DNA from: an uncultured Eubacteriales bacterium
GTDB lineage: Bacteria; Bacillota; Clostridia; Oscillospirales; Oscillospiraceae
Assembly (NCBI GenBank): GCA_900546075.1
Contig: URBH01000003.1
Span: 11,442 to 75,441 of the forward strand
DNA: 64,000 nt
Direction of reading: 5' to 3'
Shown: positions 62,093 through 64,000 of the stretch, piece after piece
Layout of the letters: the number at the start of each line of letters is the position of its first letter
Position numbering within the stretch: position 1 is the stretch's first letter
The notes under the pieces: generated by a model
Database searches by the model: none
The model's input: the letters and a program-made list of their open reading frames with translations, nothing else
What the model was told of the DNA's origin: nothing
Position numbers and translations under genes: made by a program

Positions 62093-62968
62093 TCAGCCCG
62101 CAGCCTGTTTGATGAAGAGAGTGGTCAGGGTGCAGAAAATGAACGCCTGGATGCAGCCGCTGAACCAGTCGAAGTACAGGCTGGGAATGGCGGGAATGCC
62201 GATGGTCAGCCAGGGGTAGTCAACACCCAGACAGGTGAGAATGGCGAGAACGCCCAGCACCGTGACGATGATGCCAAGAATTTTCAGCTTCTTTTTCTTC
62301 TTGGTAAAGCCGATAATCAGAGGAATCAGACCAACGATGGTGACGATCAGCGCGACATACATGCTGGATGCCAGCAGATGGAACAGCGCGCTGTTGGCGG
62401 CGACCAGCGCGGCGTAGATCAGGGCGCTGATGACCGTACCGGAGAGAATGTTGCCGAAATGACGGCAGGCCATGGAGACGGGGGTGAACAGCTCACTCAT
62501 GACATTGATGGGCAGAAGGATAAAGAGGGGATCCAGGAAGCCCTTCAGATACGCCCCGATGCCGGAGGCCTTGATCTTATGATAGGTAATCAGCACGAAC
62601 ACCACCAGCGCCCAGGCAAGCTCCGTCATCAGATCGGCGGTGGGGCTCCAGATGCCCACAAGGCTGATCAGGTTGGAAAAAATGCTGGTAACGAAGATGG
62701 TGCCGACCAGCGGGATGTACCGGTCAAACTCCGCCCCCATATTGCCCCGGACGAAGTTCACCAGGGAGGTGTAGATCGTCTCGGCGACGGCCTGCTTCCG
62801 GGAGATGCCCGTGACCTTCAATCCGGAACCCAGCCAGATGAACAGAGCGGAGATCAGAATCAGAATCAGCCAGCTGACAATCAGCGTCTGGGTGATCTGA
62901 ACCGTTCCGAACAGCGGGACGTTTTCAAATGTAGCTATAATTCGCGCGCCATTGATTTCAACGTTCAT
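62093..62968 (-). CDS. atpB: ATP synthase F0 subunit a
   Basis: 291 residues with about six membrane helices. The helix carrying the essential Arg is near MACRHFGNILSGTVISALIYAALV, with Arg-His in place of the common RLFGN form. The loop KKKKKLKILG is unusually basic and is an insertion relative to E. coli. Confidence 0.93.
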   Translation of the reverse strand: MNVEINGARIIATFENVPLFGTVQITQTLIVSWLILILISALFIWLGSGLKVTGISRKQAVAETIYTSLVNFVRGNMGAEFDRYIPLVGTIFVTSIFSNLISLVGIWSPTADLMTELAWALVVFVLITYHKIKASGIGAYLKGFLDPLFILLPINVMSELFTPVSMACRHFGNILSGTVISALIYAALVAANSALFHLLASSMYVALIVTIVGLIPLIIGFTKKKKKLKILGIIVTVLGVLAILTCLGVDYPWLTIGIPAIPSLYFDWFSGCIQAFIFCTLTTLFIKQAAG

Positions 62969-62989
62969 ACACTCACCTCATTACAATTC

Positions 62990-63481
62990 TTACACTTCAA
63001 AGGGGCCGGGATGGTCTTCCGGCTCGTCCTGCTCCTGTACGTTTCGTTCGGCCTCGCCGGCAGCCGGCTTTTCGCCATCGGGAACAAGCTTGCCCCGGCT
63101 TTGCAGGAAGAAAATGACCACGTTGGGGAACAGAACGGGCAACGCGCCGGCCACAAAATGCACCTGGGGAATCAGGTATGCGGCGATGACCCAAGCGGCC
63201 TGAAGAAGCAGGCGGACATTGTAGCTCATCTGGAATTTCTGCCGCATTTTCTTCTTGCTGTCGATCTCCACGGCGCTCTGCACCGTCAGGCAGAGAATGG
63301 TGAAGTTCAGAATCGCTACCACGGAGCCGCACGCCGCGCCCAGGAGAATGCGCAGAAGCGCAAACTTACCGATGCCGAACTGGCTCAGGAGAAACAGCCC
63401 CGCGACCATGATAACGTCGCACACCAGCGTGCCAACGGCGATGCGGGAAATCTCTTTTTTGGATGCTGCCTGTAATTTCAT
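62990..63481 (-). CDS. atpI: ATP synthase subunit I (AtpI-like) membrane protein
   Basis: 163 residues with four predicted membrane segments and a charged cytoplasmic tail (GEKPAAGEAERNVQEQDEPEDH). AtpI assists c-ring assembly and is usually encoded just before atpB, as here. Sequence is weakly conserved; the call rests on position and topology. Confidence 0.8.
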   Translation of the reverse strand: MKLQAASKKEISRIAVGTLVCDVIMVAGLFLLSQFGIGKFALLRILLGAACGSVVAILNFTILCLTVQSAVEIDSKKKMRQKFQMSYNVRLLLQAAWVIAAYLIPQVHFVAGALPVLFPNVVIFFLQSRGKLVPDGEKPAAGEAERNVQEQDEPEDHPGPFEV

Positions 63482-63495
63482 AGCGGGAATTCCTC

Positions 63496-63753
63496 TTACT
63501 TGTGGTCATTGAAGGAGACGGGCGGGTCTTTGCGGTCGCTGCTTTCGTCGGCGGCCTTGCGCATGGCTTTCAGGCACGAGCGGGCGGTACTGACGGAGGT
63601 AAGCAGACCCACAATGCCCAGCACAATCACGATCCAGAGACCAAGGTCAAACTTATCCTGAAGCCAGACGCCCAGAATCAAAAAGAAAACCGTGGGAAAC
63701 AGAATGGAAAACCCAAACTGCACCACCCACATAAGCAAATTCAGCAGCTTCAT
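63496..63753 (-). CDS. atpZ: AtpZ-like small membrane protein
   Basis: 85 residues from ATG 63753 (GGAGG four bases before; the frame to 63855 has no ribosome site). Two membrane helices (about 7-27, 33-50) with LLMWVVQFGFSILFPTVFFLILGVWLQDKF, typical of the AtpZ/AtpI (UncI-like) family, often linked with Mg or c-ring assembly. First gene of the atp operon. Confidence 0.75.
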   Translation of the reverse strand: MKLLNLLMWVVQFGFSILFPTVFFLILGVWLQDKFDLGLWIVIVLGIVGLLTSVSTARSCLKAMRKAADESSDRKDPPVSFNDHK

Positions 63754-63802
63754 AGCGCCTCCGCAGGAGAAAAATGTCAGACCCCCAAAATCATTCCAGG
63801 AT

Positions 63803-63831
63803 ATTATACCCGATTTTTTGTCGAGATTCAA
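63803..63831 (-). promoter_or_regulatory. Promoter of the atp operon
   Basis: Minus strand TTGAAT (63826-63831), 17 bp, TATAAT (63803-63808), about 45 bp before the AtpZ start. Confidence 0.75.
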
Positions 63832-63943
63832 GACCAATTTTGAAGAATCCGGCAAAAGTTTCTTTGCTGGACGTTAAATGGACAGAAAACGGAGAAAGAA
63901 CGCAAAAGGGGCTTTCCATTTTGGGAGAAATATAGTAGTATAG

Positions 63944-64000
63944 TAAAGGCAACACCGCGCAATTGCGTCTGCGAGTCTCAGCCGTCTTTTTGCCCCACTT
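63944..64000. mobile_element. MITE-like palindromic element (family 1), left arm at window edge
   Basis: TAAAGGCAACACCGCGCAAT and the following bases through TTTTTGCCCCACTT match the left arm of 1857-2025 almost base for base. The right arm would lie outside the window. It is inserted upstream of the atp promoter. The stretch 63832-63943 before it shows no gene. Confidence 0.75.

Overview
The window is GC-rich, densely packed bacterial DNA with Firmicutes (Clostridia) gene order. Evidence: a ylmE-sepF-divIVA-ileS cell-division block with a T-box in front of ileS, a miaB-mutS-mutL-miaA-hfq block, a tilS-hpt-ftsH block, a Bacillus-like muropeptide/dipeptide island, ribonuclease J, a GdpP-type phosphodiesterase and an F-type ATP synthase operon with extra atpZ/atpI genes. 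The style, including many intergenic hairpin repeats, fits an anaerobic gut member of the Oscillospiraceae or a relative. The species cannot be named from the sequence alone.

Layout. 1-504: 5' part of a cation-efflux gene leaving the window. 816-13091: accessory catabolic island. A minus-strand arm (cyclase-family hydrolase, acetamidase/formamidase, NAD-dependent epimerase, then an FCD-type regulator with its own promoter) is divergent from a plus-strand arm (sialidase-like protein, BMP-type lipoprotein, double ATPase, two permeases, SDR dehydrogenase, allantoinase-like amidohydrolase). The two arms start from well-formed promoters, each with a similar palindrome placed at the transcription start. 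The parts suggest import and ring opening of a small cyclic amide, ureide or nucleoside-like compound; the substrate is unknown. 13371-14393: FMN-dependent alpha-hydroxy-acid oxidase. 14416-26753: peptide/muropeptide salvage island (M42 aminopeptidase, D-aminopeptidase, NlpC/P60 endopeptidase, serine hydrolase, LD-carboxypeptidase, full oligopeptide ABC importer, D-amino-acid aminotransferase). 26782-28562: FAD enzyme and tRNA-Thr/tRNA-Tyr. 28694-42151: housekeeping minus-strand genes ileS, divIVA, sepF, ylmE, hfq, miaA, mutL, a CPBP protease, mutS and miaB. 42362-45330: plus-strand anchored zinc-ribbon PPIase and a sigma/anti-sigma pair. 45566-48261: dus and RNase J. 48618-56258: plus-strand gdpP-like, rplI, dnaB, tilS, hpt, ftsH. 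56335-63753: minus-strand ATP synthase operon, whose c subunit carries two carboxylates at the ion site.

The most unusual non-coding signal is a family of about 140-170 bp repeats (five copies, one split by another insertion). Each is a chain of up to six short hairpins whose stem sequences differ between copies while pairing is kept. The ends read ATACTA-TTTC, and in three copies the terminal base lies inside a neighbouring gene's stop codon in the same codon phase. Two MITE-like long hairpins and a separate block of five perfect hairpins add to the picture. These repeats are the best candidate here for an undescribed element. The catabolic island is the best candidate for an undescribed pathway.
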